Part shown: in pieces, positions 42,678-50,940 of the stretch
Position numbering within the stretch: position 1 is the stretch's first letter
Layout of the letters: every line of letters starts with the position of its first letter
Source: Eubacterium sp. AB3007
GTDB lineage: Bacteria > Bacillota > Clostridia > Peptostreptococcales > Anaerovoracaceae
Reading direction: 5' to 3'
Length of the DNA: 64,000 nt
Assembly (NCBI RefSeq): GCF_000688015.1
Contig: NZ_JIAD01000001.1
Span: 744,001 to 808,000, forward strand
Program-made: the position numbers and the translations under genes
The notes under the pieces: model-generated
Databases searched by the model: none
Seen by the model: the letters and a program-made list of their open reading frames with translations, nothing else
What the model was told of the DNA's origin: nothing

Positions 42678-43512
42678 GTTGTTCTCCCTTTGAATCTCTG
42701 ACCACCCGGTTCAGAAGCACACCCAACACCAACACCCACGCCATGAAGTAAAACCAGAACATGAGAGCTGCAATGGATGAAAGTGAGCCGTAGATCACGT
42801 TGAAACTAACGATATACCTGGTGTAAGTAGAATATACCATGGTCACCACTACCAGACCAATGGCACTGAAAACGCTTCCGGGGATGATGGCTCCGACGTT
42901 GATCTTCGTCTCCGGAAGGATGTAGTTCATGGAGAGCACAAGAAGAAAGTACATCCCCATGGCGATCAGCCACTTCAGATCCTCCCACACTTCCACGATT
43001 CGATAGGACTCGATCATCTTACCTGCGAACAACACCAGCAGATCCTTTCCGTACACAATGATCACAATGACGAACACCAAGGTGAAGATCATGAGGAACA
43101 TCGTTCGCAGGGACCGGAGCCTTTCTGTAAAGAAATTCCCGGTAGTACGCCCCACCGAATAAGTGTAGTTGGCAATTCGCATCATGGAAAACTGCGCTCT
43201 GGAGGCAGCCCAGATCGCAGTAACGATCATGATGATGTTGTTACTCAGCGATGATCCGTTGGCAAGCAGCGCCTTGATAGTAGCGCCCATCGAAGGCGTG
43301 ATGTACCGGTCGATCAGCTCGTTCAGAAAACTCAAGCTGGTGATCCCCATAAATCCCAGCACCTGGGACAGAAGTACGATCGTGGGCACCACAGAGAGCA
43401 TGATGTAGAAGGCGATCTGTGCGGCAAACCCCTGGTAGTAAGGATCTCCAAATTGCTTGATCGCCAACAGAAGCATCGTCCTGAATCTTTCCTTAATATA
43501 GTCCAGTGTCAT
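42670..43512 (-). CDS. YihY/BrkB-family membrane protein
   Basis: 280 residues with six predicted membrane helices and the family pattern (GFAAQIAFYIMLSVVPTIVL at the N-terminus; VIYGSLSSIAALMFWFYFMA near the end). Once called RNase BN, these are integral membrane proteins of uncertain function. Starts by ATGA overlap with the end of rdgB, hence translationally coupled. Confidence 0.92.
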   Translation of the reverse strand: MTLDYIKERFRTMLLLAIKQFGDPYYQGFAAQIAFYIMLSVVPTIVLLSQVLGFMGITSLSFLNELIDRYITPSMGATIKALLANGSSLSNNIIMIVTAIWAASRAQFSMMRIANYTYSVGRTTGNFFTERLRSLRTMFLMIFTLVFVIVIIVYGKDLLVLFAGKMIESYRIVEVWEDLKWLIAMGMYFLLVLSMNYILPETKINVGAIIPGSVFSAIGLVVVTMVYSTYTRYIVSFNVIYGSLSSIAALMFWFYFMAWVLVLGVLLNRVVRDSKGEQHE

Positions 43513-44102
43513 CGATTTCCTTTCAGTATGCTATCCAACTTGTTCAGTGCAAGGGCGCGGTGACTGATCCGATTCTTCTCTCCCTGCGAGATCTCCGCAA
43601 AACTCTTGTCCATTCCATCCGCAACGAACAACGGGTCATATCCGAACCCGTTCTCGCCCTGTGGCACGGTCAGAATACGCCCGTGACACTCTCCCCTTGC
43701 AACGACACTCGTTCCATCCGGGTAGACCAGGGTGATCACGCAGACGAACCTGGCCGTCCGCTGCTCTTCTGGAACACCATCCATCAGTCTTAGGAGTTTC
43801 TGATTGTTGGTTTCGTCGTCACTGTCTTCTCCGGCAAACCTGGCAGACCATACACCCGGCGCTCCGTCCAGATAGTCCACCTCCAAACCCGAGTCGTCGG
43901 CAATCGCTGCCTCTCCGGACAGCCTCATGATCTCCATCGCTTTCTTCAGGGAGTTTTCCTCGAAGGTGGTACCGTCCTCTACGATCTCCACCTCCGGAAC
44001 ACCGGCCTCATCCCGGGGCACGATGTGCATCCCTAACCGAGAAGTGATGGCTTCCATTTCCCGTATCTTGTTTTTGTTCTTGGTAGCTGCAATAATTACC
44101 AT
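43509..44102 (-). CDS. rdgB: XTP/dITP diphosphatase (HAM1/RdgB)
   Basis: 197 residues from ATG 44102; an upstream TTG at 44123 is less likely. Diagnostic motifs: IIAATKNKNKIREMEAI (triphosphate loop TxNxxK), DDSGLEVDYLDGAPGVWSAR and GFGYDPLF, plus SHRALAL. Removes non-canonical purine triphosphates (ITP, XTP) from the nucleotide pool. First gene of the operon with YihY, radical SAM and lipid kinase genes. Confidence 0.96.
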   Translation of the reverse strand: MVIIAATKNKNKIREMEAITSRLGMHIVPRDEAGVPEVEIVEDGTTFEENSLKKAMEIMRLSGEAAIADDSGLEVDYLDGAPGVWSARFAGEDSDDETNNQKLLRLMDGVPEEQRTARFVCVITLVYPDGTSVVARGECHGRILTVPQGENGFGYDPLFVADGMDKSFAEISQGEKNRISHRALALNKLDSILKGNR

Positions 44103-44166
44103 ATGTCCTCTACTGTAAACCAATTTCTCTAATTAGGCAAGAAAAAAATGTATTTTCACAAAATAT

Positions 44167-44199
44167 ATTATACCACACTATTGACTTCTATGGTATAAT
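44167..44199. promoter_or_regulatory. Face-to-face extended -10 promoters
   Basis: TGGTATAAT occurs on the plus strand (44191-44199, reading into the structured leader) and on the minus strand (44167-44175, reading into rdgB): a perfect 9-bp inverted repeat. Clear -35 boxes are missing in both directions; the TGN of an extended -10 is present. Confidence 0.55.
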
Positions 44200-44205
44200 T
44201 ATCTC

Positions 44206-44510
44206 TACCTAATCACATACTGTAGTCTATGGAGGTTGATAGACCACCCGTTGAACAGATGATCTGCCGAAGACTGTGACGTAGTTTTCGCTCCGATGCC
44301 TGGGAACAGGGGAAACGATTATAACTTCACAGAAGTTGTACACATTCTTGCATCGGAATTGGGCAGATGATCATTGGCTGATCGACAGAGATTTACTACA
44401 TCGGAAGCACAGGGCATCCTGATTCAGATGCCCTGCTCCTCCGGAAAGTTACTACTGTCATTGCTGACGATTCCGGCTCGCTTGTCAGGGGGTACCTGCC
44501 AATCGTCGAA
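44206..44510 (+). ncRNA. Structured 5' leader or small RNA of unknown class
   Basis: About 300 nt between the extended -10 promoter and the start codon of the NlpC/P60-like protein. Visible helices: GTCTAT/ATAGAC (44225-44244, GGAGG in the loop), ATCTGCC/GGCAGAT (44262/44362), nested CCGATGC/GCATCGG (44293/44350), AACTT/AAGTT (44323/44333), CAGGGCATC/GATGCCCTG (44410/44427) and GACGATT/AATCGTC (44466/44501). The last helix ends 15 nt before the start codon, so it could control translation. No known riboswitch signature was recognised. Ends are approximate. Confidence 0.6.
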
Positions 44511-44522
44511 TAGGGAAATCCA

Positions 44523-46097
44523 ATGGTTTACAGTAATCATCATTTAGCAAAGAGACTCTTTGCCATCATCCTCGCGTTCGCCTTCGTGATATGTTTTGTA
44601 CCCACGATCAGCGAGGCGTCTTATGGTGCTGCATCCAGCACGTCCAAACAAACATCCAAGAAATCCAAAGCCAGAAAAACTGTCCCCAAACCTGGCGTTC
44701 TTAATCTTTACGTGAACACAGAAGTCTCACAGAAGGCAGTTCCCGCCAAGAAGAAACGTCGCCATTACCGTCGGGTGCAGTTGACCTGGTCTCCTTCCGG
44801 CAAAGCCACCACCTATATCGTATACGGCACCTGGAACACCAAGGTCAAGGTGGTGAAGACCAAAACCATCAAAACCAAGGTAAAGGTAAATGGTAAGGAG
44901 AAAACCGTCAAGAAGAAAAAGACTTCTACCTCTTATGTTTGGAAGCAGCAAGCTCATGAACTGACCAGGGTCAGTGGACATCAGGCCGTGGTACTGGCCA
45001 AGAACAACAAGCCCGTTGTCTTTACGGTGATCCCCTACAATGGTACTGTACGGGGAAACCTGGCCCGCGTCACCACCTATGCAGGTGATAACAACGCGAC
45101 GGCCATCACTCTACGTACGCTCACATCCAATGTGCCGGAACGATCCAACGGAGCCATTTCCGTTGTTTCTAACAACCCGGCAAACAGCTTTGTGTCGCTA
45201 TCCTCGAGCAACAGCAGTATTGCTGCGGTCACCAGTGCCGGTGTGATCCAGGCAAAAAAGATCGGCTCAGTCAACATTACTGCTACAGCCCATAATGGCC
45301 TGAAAAGATCCTTCCGCGTAAACGTAATCAGGATGTACCCCACCAAGGTCACCATTGCCGGGGCATCGAAACGAAGCCTGAAATCCGGCGCCACGATGAC
45401 ACTGATAGCAACGGCTGCTAATGGTGCCAACCGTACCATCAAGTGGAAGTCCTCCAACAAGAACATCGCCACTGTTACCAGCAACGGTGTGGTCAAGGCA
45501 GTGGGCTGCGGCACTGTGAAAATCACCGCTTCCGGCGGCCACTTCGCAGATACCAAAGCAGCCAAAGCCAAGGTCACCTTGAACGTTACCGGAAACGCAG
45601 AGGCTGTGGTCGTGTGGGCAGAGAAGATTGCCAGGGATAACCGGTTTGGTTACTCTATGAACACCTCCCGGGGCAGACTAGATCGCTTCTGTTACTTCTG
45701 TCATGGCAGCAAGGTATCCAAGGACTATGACTGTGCTTCCTTTGTGGCGGCCGCTGTGGCCCACGGGTTGGGCGATCCGGCCATGCTGAAGTACTGCAGG
45801 TCCAGCGGCGGATGTACCACGCTCTATAACACACTGAAGAAAAACGGCTGGAAAGACATGGGTAAGCTCAGTACCTCCAAGCTTAAGCGCGGAGATATCC
45901 TGATCAACCCCAGCGCACACGTTGAGATCTTCACCGGTAAGAAAAACAGTTTTGGGCAGTATCTGAACGCCGGTGCTCATGACAACTACGATGGGAAGTC
46001 TGGAGACAGCTCTGGCAGAGAGATCTCTATCGCGCCTACTGCCTACTTCAATACTCCGTGGCACCACTATACCAAGGTGCTCCGGCTGAACAAATAA
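44523..46097 (+). CDS. Secreted protein with Ig-like (BIG2) repeats and NlpC/P60-like hydrolase domain
   Basis: 524 residues. Signal peptide (LAKRLFAIILAFAFVICFVP, cleavage near residue 36), a Lys/Thr-rich region with beta-strand pattern, two bacterial Ig-like units (about 205-355; LSSSNSSIAAVTSAGVIQAK and KSSNKNIATVTSNGVVKAVG), and a C-terminal (about 365-524) NlpC/P60-superfamily domain with Cys in DYDCASFVAAAVAHGL and His in PSAHVEIFTGK. Likely a peptidoglycan amidase or endopeptidase bound to the wall. The start codon (ATG 44523, weak AGGGA) follows the structured leader closely. Confidence 0.88.
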   Translation: MVYSNHHLAKRLFAIILAFAFVICFVPTISEASYGAASSTSKQTSKKSKARKTVPKPGVLNLYVNTEVSQKAVPAKKKRRHYRRVQLTWSPSGKATTYIVYGTWNTKVKVVKTKTIKTKVKVNGKEKTVKKKKTSTSYVWKQQAHELTRVSGHQAVVLAKNNKPVVFTVIPYNGTVRGNLARVTTYAGDNNATAITLRTLTSNVPERSNGAISVVSNNPANSFVSLSSSNSSIAAVTSAGVIQAKKIGSVNITATAHNGLKRSFRVNVIRMYPTKVTIAGASKRSLKSGATMTLIATAANGANRTIKWKSSNKNIATVTSNGVVKAVGCGTVKITASGGHFADTKAAKAKVTLNVTGNAEAVVVWAEKIARDNRFGYSMNTSRGRLDRFCYFCHGSKVSKDYDCASFVAAAVAHGLGDPAMLKYCRSSGGCTTLYNTLKKNGWKDMGKLSTSKLKRGDILINPSAHVEIFTGKKNSFGQYLNAGAHDNYDGKSGDSSGREISIAPTAYFNTPWHHYTKVLRLNK

Positions 46098-46102
46098 GAG
46101 GG

Positions 46103-46133
46103 TGTGTCAGAAGGGACGGTTCTTTTTGACACA
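46103..46133. repeat. REP-like palindrome, copy 3
   Basis: 31-bp imperfect palindrome, core GGGACGGTTC, starting 5 nt after the stop of the cell-wall protein. Inverted relative to copy 4. Confidence 0.8.
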
Positions 46134-46147
46134 ATCCGAAACAAAAT

Positions 46148-46187
46148 GCACAAGAAGAGGGACCCTTGCGGGTCCCTCTTCTTGTGC
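46148..46187. terminator. Strong hairpin between REP copies 3 and 4
   Basis: GCACAAGAAGAGGGACCC pairs with GGGTCCCTCTTCTTGTGC around TTGC: an 18-bp perfect stem. No T tract, so it may be a factor-assisted terminator or mRNA 3' end stabiliser shared by the convergent genes. Confidence 0.7.
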
Positions 46188-46198
46188 GTTCTTTAAAG

Positions 46199-46229
46199 TG
46201 TGTCAAAAAGAACCGTCCCCTTTGACACA
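46199..46229. repeat. REP-like palindrome, copy 4
   Basis: 31-bp palindrome, core GAACCGTCCC, with a partial TCTGACAC after it; ends 12 nt before the mrp stop. Confidence 0.8.
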
Positions 46230-46241
46230 CCCTCTGACACA

Positions 46242-47057
46242 TTACAGAAGCGCCTTCGCCATGGTCTCCATGCCTTCGCTGGCATAGTCTTCGATGGTAC
46301 CTTCGTCACAGGCTCTGGCCAGCGCCGGATCCATGGGCAGTCTGGTAATCAACTGGATGCCACGGGCCGAGGCTACCTCATCCAGATTGCTCTCTCCGAA
46401 AATGTAATGCTTGTTTCCACAGTCAGGACACTGGAAGTAGGACATATTTTCTACGATCCCCAGTACAGGCACATTCATCATCTCTGCCATATTTACTGCT
46501 TTCTCGACGATCATGGAAACCAGATCCTGCGGAGAAGTGACAATGATGATACCGTCAATGGGCAGGGACTGATAGACTGTCAGCGCCACATCACCGGTTC
46601 CCGGCGGCATGTCTACGAACATCACGTCGATATCGCCCCAGACTACATCTCCCCAGAACTGCTGTACCACGTTGGACAGAATAGGTCCTCTCCAAACCAC
46701 CGGTTCAGTCTCGTTCTCCAAAAGCAGGTTGACAGACATAGCCTTGATGCCTCCCTTGGTCAGTTCCGGCATGATCACCTCGCCGTTCCCCATGGCATGG
46801 TTCTTGATCCCAAAGGTCTTGGGAATAGAAGGACCGGTGATGTCCGCATCCAGTACAGCGACTTTCTTCCCTTGCCTGGCCGCTGCCACCGCCAGCATAG
46901 AGGTGACAGAGGACTTGCCGACGCCTCCCTTTCCGCTGACGACGCCGATGACCTTCCCGACATGTGAATCAGCATTCAACGGTGTCTTGGGGATTCCCCC
47001 TTCTCTTTCGCTGCAGTCCTTACCACAGGAGTTGCAGTCACGATTACAATCTGGCAT
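46242..47057 (-). CDS. Mrp/NBP35-type Fe-S carrier P-loop ATPase
   Basis: 271 residues from ATG 47057 (AAGGAGG upstream; a longer frame to 47147 lacks a ribosome site). N-terminal Cys cluster (CNRDCNSCGKDC), deviant Walker A (VSGKGGVGKSS), the Walker B DADITGPSIP and the C-terminal CPDC metal site (YFQCPDCGNKHYIF). Members bind and transfer 4Fe-4S clusters to target enzymes; several such targets (CutD, PduS, radical SAM) are in this window. Preceding and following genes are separate units. Confidence 0.93.
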   Translation of the reverse strand: MPDCNRDCNSCGKDCSEREGGIPKTPLNADSHVGKVIGVVSGKGGVGKSSVTSMLAVAAARQGKKVAVLDADITGPSIPKTFGIKNHAMGNGEVIMPELTKGGIKAMSVNLLLENETEPVVWRGPILSNVVQQFWGDVVWGDIDVMFVDMPPGTGDVALTVYQSLPIDGIIIVTSPQDLVSMIVEKAVNMAEMMNVPVLGIVENMSYFQCPDCGNKHYIFGESNLDEVASARGIQLITRLPMDPALARACDEGTIEDYASEGMETMAKALL

Positions 47058-47118
47058 AATTGACCTCCTTATGATTCCTATCTTTCTTATTGGCGCAACA
47101 CGCCATTTGGTAACAATA

Positions 47119-48060
47119 TCAAAATACCCCGAAACTCTTGAACACAAACAGCCACCCCACCAGGGTCACGCAGGAGAAGGCCGAAGTAAAGATAACACAA
47201 TTGCCTGCCAGTTCGCCGTCACTGTCCATGCTCTCTGCCATGGTGTAGGACGAGATGGCCGTAGGAGCGGCCAGCATGGCAAGCAGTGACAGGAACGCCA
47301 TGTCCCGAAATCCCGCCAGTGCCGCCACCGGCAGAAACAATCCTGGCACAAGTACCAACCGACCCAGTACGCAGACGACCAGATCCCTCCACCCTTTCTG
47401 TACACTTCGGAAACTAAAGGATGCTCCCAAGATCAACAGAGACATGGTGGTTGCGGCCGAAGACAGATCCCCGATGACACTTTCTACAGGCTGCGGCAAC
47501 TTCCACTGGTTGATAACGAACAGCAGTCCCACAAGCGCGCCCAGGATCAGGGGGTTGGTCACGATCCCTTTCAGGATATGGGCTTTGTTAATCCGTCCCT
47601 TTCGAAATGTCTCCAGGATCACCACCGCCAGCACGTTGTAAGACGGTACGATGATGGCGATGAGCATTGCCGTCATCGCCAGATTTCCCCGGCCGTAGAT
47701 ATTCGCCACGATGGGAAGCCCCATGATGACAAAGTTGCTCCGATAGATAGCCTGGATCATGGCTCCCCGGCTGGCCGGTTCCTTCTCAACCTGCATCACC
47801 AGAGGGATCGTGAAGGCGATGATCAATGCCAATACCACCAGAGCGAATAACACCAACTTGGTATTCCATGCATCCCCGAACTTCGCCCCGTAAAGGTTTT
47901 CAAAAATAATCGTAGGGAAACAGGCCAGAAATACCATCCTGTTGCACTTCTTCAGGGATGCGTCATCGATGATGCGACTGCGGCGGATCAGAACACCGAT
48001 CGCCAGCAGGATAAACATGGGCACCACTGCCTGCAGGCAGATCAGAAAATTGTCAAGCAT
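47119..48060 (-). CDS. AEC-family (auxin efflux carrier-type) transporter
   Basis: 313 residues with ten predicted membrane helices in two halves; the family pattern is seen in PMFILLAIGVLIRRSRIIDD and GLPIVANIYG. Family members export or exchange organic acids such as malate. Its start overlaps the end of the 5-formyl-THF cyclo-ligase gene by 8 nt, so the two are cotranscribed; a functional link is not obvious. Confidence 0.9.
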   Translation of the reverse strand: MLDNFLICLQAVVPMFILLAIGVLIRRSRIIDDASLKKCNRMVFLACFPTIIFENLYGAKFGDAWNTKLVLFALVVLALIIAFTIPLVMQVEKEPASRGAMIQAIYRSNFVIMGLPIVANIYGRGNLAMTAMLIAIIVPSYNVLAVVILETFRKGRINKAHILKGIVTNPLILGALVGLLFVINQWKLPQPVESVIGDLSSAATTMSLLILGASFSFRSVQKGWRDLVVCVLGRLVLVPGLFLPVAALAGFRDMAFLSLLAMLAAPTAISSYTMAESMDSDGELAGNCVIFTSAFSCVTLVGWLFVFKSFGVF

Positions 48061-48616
48061 CCGTGATCACCGTCTCCACCGGCAAGTCATACGGTCCCAC
48101 CGGAATCTCCCCCTCCGGCACCGTTACTTTCAGGAAACAAATCATGGCTTGAGGGAACTCCACTCCTTCCAGATATCTGTCGTAGTAGCCCTTTCCGTGC
48201 CCCAGCCGGTTGCCCGCCAGATCGCAGGTCACGCATGGGATCACCCCGAAGCCGATCTCCTCCCGAGACACTTCAGGCAACTCAGCCGCCGGCTCCAGAA
48301 TTCCGTACCACCCTTCCTTCAAATCCTGGTCATAATCCTGGATCTCCTTGGCCACCATGGTGTGGTCATCGATGCAGAGCGGCACGCATACCCTCTTACC
48401 ATGAGTCAGCGCATCCTCAATGATGCCCCGCGTGTCCGGCTCGGGGTCCATCCCCACAAAGCAGAACACAGTGTCTGCTTCCTGATAGGCTGGCAAGCTC
48501 GTCACCTTGCTGCAGATCCGTTCACTGGCCCACTGCTTGTAGCCGCCTGTCAGTGACTCGTTGATAGTGCGGACCTTCCGCCTAAGCGCTTTCTTGGCTT
48601 CTCTCACCTCTTCCAT
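48053..48616 (-). CDS. 5-formyltetrahydrofolate cyclo-ligase
   Basis: 187 residues. The family motif GNRLGHGKGYYDRYLEG (ATP/folate site) and the N-terminal KKALRRKVRTINESLTGGYK match the MTHFS family (YgfA). It converts 5-formyl-THF to 5,10-methenyl-THF with ATP, returning a storage form to the one-carbon pool. Coupled to the AEC transporter gene downstream. Confidence 0.96.
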   Translation of the reverse strand: MEEVREAKKALRRKVRTINESLTGGYKQWASERICSKVTSLPAYQEADTVFCFVGMDPEPDTRGIIEDALTHGKRVCVPLCIDDHTMVAKEIQDYDQDLKEGWYGILEPAAELPEVSREEIGFGVIPCVTCDLAGNRLGHGKGYYDRYLEGVEFPQAMICFLKVTVPEGEIPVGPYDLPVETVITDA

Positions 48617-48646
48617 ATGGACCTTCCTTTCACAAAGCTTGGTGTT

Positions 48647-49093
48647 CTATCGTTTCACAAACTCACAGACCGCGCACGCAGGACGCTTGGGATCATCCGG
48701 GTCACAGTGCAGGGGCAGAATGTGCTCTGTCTCCCGGATTCGGTCTCCTTGCAGGGACTTCAGTCCCGCGATCTGACAGAGGGTACCTGCGAACTCCACA
48801 CTGCCTGCCTTGGACTTTCGCATGGTCTCTCGGTACACCTGAGGCATGTTCCTATAGTAAAAATCATCCTCGTACTCGTAATAGTTGTCGAAGGCAGGTA
48901 GTTCCACCGGATTATACAGCGGACAGTATAGAACACAGTTGTTGCACTTGTTGCAGCCGTTCTCATTCACCACAGGACGCATCATCCCGTCTTCCGCTCT
49001 CTGCATCTTGATACAATGCTCTTTGCAGACCACCGCACAGGCCCCGCATCCATTGCAATGGGGGACTCTTTCCATCAGTGTCACATCTATCAT
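48647..49093 (-). CDS. Ferredoxin-like 4Fe-4S protein
   Basis: About 148 residues; the start is uncertain (ATG 49093, GTG at residue 4, or Met 7 of this frame, all near one GGAG). The N-terminal half has a bacterial 2[4Fe-4S] motif: CNGCGACAVVCKEHCI and CNKCNNCVLYCPLYNP. The C-terminal half is unusual for a ferredoxin and contains more Cys (HCDPDDPKRPACAVCEF). The protein may couple a redox partner to another Cys-ligated site. Immediately 5' lies the cloverleaf element region. Confidence 0.8.
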   Translation of the reverse strand: MIDVTLMERVPHCNGCGACAVVCKEHCIKMQRAEDGMMRPVVNENGCNKCNNCVLYCPLYNPVELPAFDNYYEYEDDFYYRNMPQVYRETMRKSKAGSVEFAGTLCQIAGLKSLQGDRIRETEHILPLHCDPDDPKRPACAVCEFVKR

Positions 49094-49179
49094 CTCCAAT
49101 CAAAAAAGTAAATACTTTGCAGCGATCAGCCGCAAAGCATATTATAACACTATTCCACAGGCTTTACCAGCGGTAATTA

Positions 49180-49426
49180 ATGCGTGCTCGGCAACCGAAA
49201 AGGCTTGTATTCCAATTTCAGCAAAGCCTTTTCGGTTGCCGAGATGCAAGGTTTATGACCAATTATTGAAAAACCTTGCATCTCAGCGATTCGGAAACGG
49301 CCGAATCGCTGAGCACAAGCATCAAGTAGTGACTGCCAGCGTTGATGAAATCAACGCTGCAGCGAAGATCACACAGTGATCTTCGCTCAAAAAGTCCGGC
49401 GGGGACTTATTGAGCAGTCACTATTT
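49180..49426. repeat. Two tandem cloverleaf (four-way junction) inverted-repeat structures
   Basis: Unit 1 (49180-49322): closing stem ATGC+GTG/CAC+GCAT, arms of 20 bp (49187-49206/49224-49243), 14 bp (49241-49254/49271-49284) and 13 bp (49282-49294/49301-49313), all perfect. Unit 2 (49327-49423): closing stem TAGTGACTGC/GCAGTCACTA, arms of 10 bp (49337-49346/49350-49359, loop GAA), 12 bp (49361-49372/49376-49387, loop ACA) and 12 bp with one mismatch (49386-49397/49403-49414). Almost no unpaired junction bases. Unit 2 abuts the stop of the ABC permease gene. No T tract, no ORF, and it is the only content of the 325-nt gap. Confidence 0.88.
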
Positions 49427-50231
49427 ACTGAAGGTTCAGTCGCCGATCCAGCATGTACCAACTGATCGCACTGAAAATCGCTGTGATAGCGAGGTTGATC
49501 AGGTTCAGTCCCCAGATCACCAGGTGGGCGCTGCCCAGTTCGCTCATCATACGCTCGATCCACAGTTCAATGTCTGCCCAGGGAAGAACCAGACCTATGA
49601 TCGTCACGAGGACACTGCTGACAGTGCTGATCCCGATGTATGCCAGGATGGCTCCCAGGATCCGGTGCTCCGACCAAAGATGCCCGATGGAGATGGCTGA
49701 GAAGATCTGCGCGCATTGCGCCGCCTCATTGAGAAGGATAAGCACGAGGATCTCTACAGGAAACAACACTGCGTGACCAATGCCGATGGCCATATATTCC
49801 TTAAGGGCATGAGTGATCGTCTCCATCACCTCTGCCGGCCCCACTGCCCCTAGAAGAAGGACAAAGACGGCGATCAATCCTGCCAGGACTCCCAGCGTAC
49901 TCCATATCATAGCAGAGATGGTCTTGCAGGCGATATGTTCGCTGGTCTTCACCGGGAGGGAGAACATCAGATATCCCTCATCTCCCAGCAGGTTCCTGTA
50001 GTAACGCTGGATGATCAGGACCAGACAGACTACACCACTGGCGATGAACAGGCACACCAGCGCTACGACCAGGATCGTGTTCATGATCGCCGATAAGGCC
50101 CCGTCAAATTCGAATCCATTGATTGCCAGAGAGATGGAAAACAGGATCGCGACGCCGATCAACGCTGCGTAAAACGGGAGCACGATCCTCCCCATGGCTT
50201 TCATCTCGTATTTCAGCAGCTTACCTAACAT
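49425..50231 (-). CDS. ABC transporter permease (ABC-2 type)
   Basis: 268 residues from ATG 50231, chosen for GGAGG eight bases upstream; it overlaps the ATPase stop by 11 nt. Six hydrophobic segments, cytoplasmic N-terminus LGKLLKYEMKAMGR typical of YtrC/D-like ABC-2 permeases. Pairs with the upstream ATPase in an exporter probably induced by cell-wall stress, as in ytrABC-type systems. The gene's stop codon touches the cloverleaf element. Confidence 0.88.
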   Translation of the reverse strand: MLGKLLKYEMKAMGRIVLPFYAALIGVAILFSISLAINGFEFDGALSAIMNTILVVALVCLFIASGVVCLVLIIQRYYRNLLGDEGYLMFSLPVKTSEHIACKTISAMIWSTLGVLAGLIAVFVLLLGAVGPAEVMETITHALKEYMAIGIGHAVLFPVEILVLILLNEAAQCAQIFSAISIGHLWSEHRILGAILAYIGISTVSSVLVTIIGLVLPWADIELWIERMMSELGSAHLVIWGLNLINLAITAIFSAISWYMLDRRLNLQ

Positions 50232-50940
50232 AGCCATCACCTCCCTGAAAACGGAACACCTCCCGAAATGCCTGATCAATGCTCTGTCCGGTGCGTTCTC
50301 TCAGATCATCGGCCCCTGCATGAAGCGCGATCTGGCCTTGCCGCAGAAACACGATCTCGTCCAGCACCGGCTCCACATCTGCGATGAGATGGGTCGAGAT
50401 CACCATCAGCGATTCCTCGGAATAGTTGGAAATGATGGTATGAAGGATATAATCCCTGGTCGCCGGATCCACCCCGGCAATGGGCTCATCCAACAGATAG
50501 ACCTGGGCATTCCGGCTCATGGTCATGATCAGTTCCACCTTCTCCCTGTTCCCCTTGGAAAGCTTGCGGATCCGATCCTCAGGAAAAAGCCCCAGGTTTG
50601 AAAGCATCTGCTCCGCCCGGTCCCTCCGAAAATCGCCGTAGAAATCCTGGTAGAAATCGATCACCTGGCGGATGCTCATGTGCGCGGGGAGGAAATCCCG
50701 ATCTGGAAGATACGCCACCTTTCCTTTGGTGGCTGGTCCCGGTCGCTGTCCATCGACGAGGATCTCCCCGCTAGTCGGTTGCAGCAGCCCGTTGGCCAGC
50801 TTGATCATGGTGGTCTTGCCGCTGCCGTTGGGGCCGAGCAAGCCTACGATACGACCTTTCTCCAGCTTCAGGCTTATGTTATTCAGTGCCGGAAATGCCC
50901 CGTACACCTTGGTCAGTTGTTTCAGTTCAAATGTGCTCAT
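50221..50940 (-). CDS. ABC transporter ATP-binding protein (YtrB-like)
   Basis: 239 residues. Walker A LLGPNGSGKTTMI, signature LSKGNREKVELIMTM (variant of LSGGQ, reading SKGNR), Walker B VYLLDEPIAGVDPA and the H-loop STHLIAD. The signature variant is seen in the YtrB/EcsA group. Drives the permease encoded downstream. Coupled to the GntR gene by ATGA overlap. Confidence 0.95.
   Translation of the reverse strand: MSTFELKQLTKVYGAFPALNNISLKLEKGRIVGLLGPNGSGKTTMIKLANGLLQPTSGEILVDGQRPGPATKGKVAYLPDRDFLPAHMSIRQVIDFYQDFYGDFRRDRAEQMLSNLGLFPEDRIRKLSKGNREKVELIMTMSRNAQVYLLDEPIAGVDPATRDYILHTIISNYSEESLMVISTHLIADVEPVLDEIVFLRQGQIALHAGADDLRERTGQSIDQAFREVFRFQGGDGYVR

Noticed and set aside
44206-44510. c-di-AMP (ydaO) riboswitch or T-box
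   Set aside because: The expected conserved cores of ydaO (GGGGUGAAUCC, GUCAGCUAACCUCG) and of T-boxes (GGGUGGUACCGCG) are absent, although gene context would fit ydaO.
33358-46229. CRISPR repeats from the four similar 31-mers
   Set aside because: Copies are far apart, occur in both orientations and have no spacer arrangement.
49180-49426. CRISPR array or tRNA cluster
   Set aside because: Arms are inverted rather than direct repeats and differ in sequence; arm lengths and loops do not fit tRNA.
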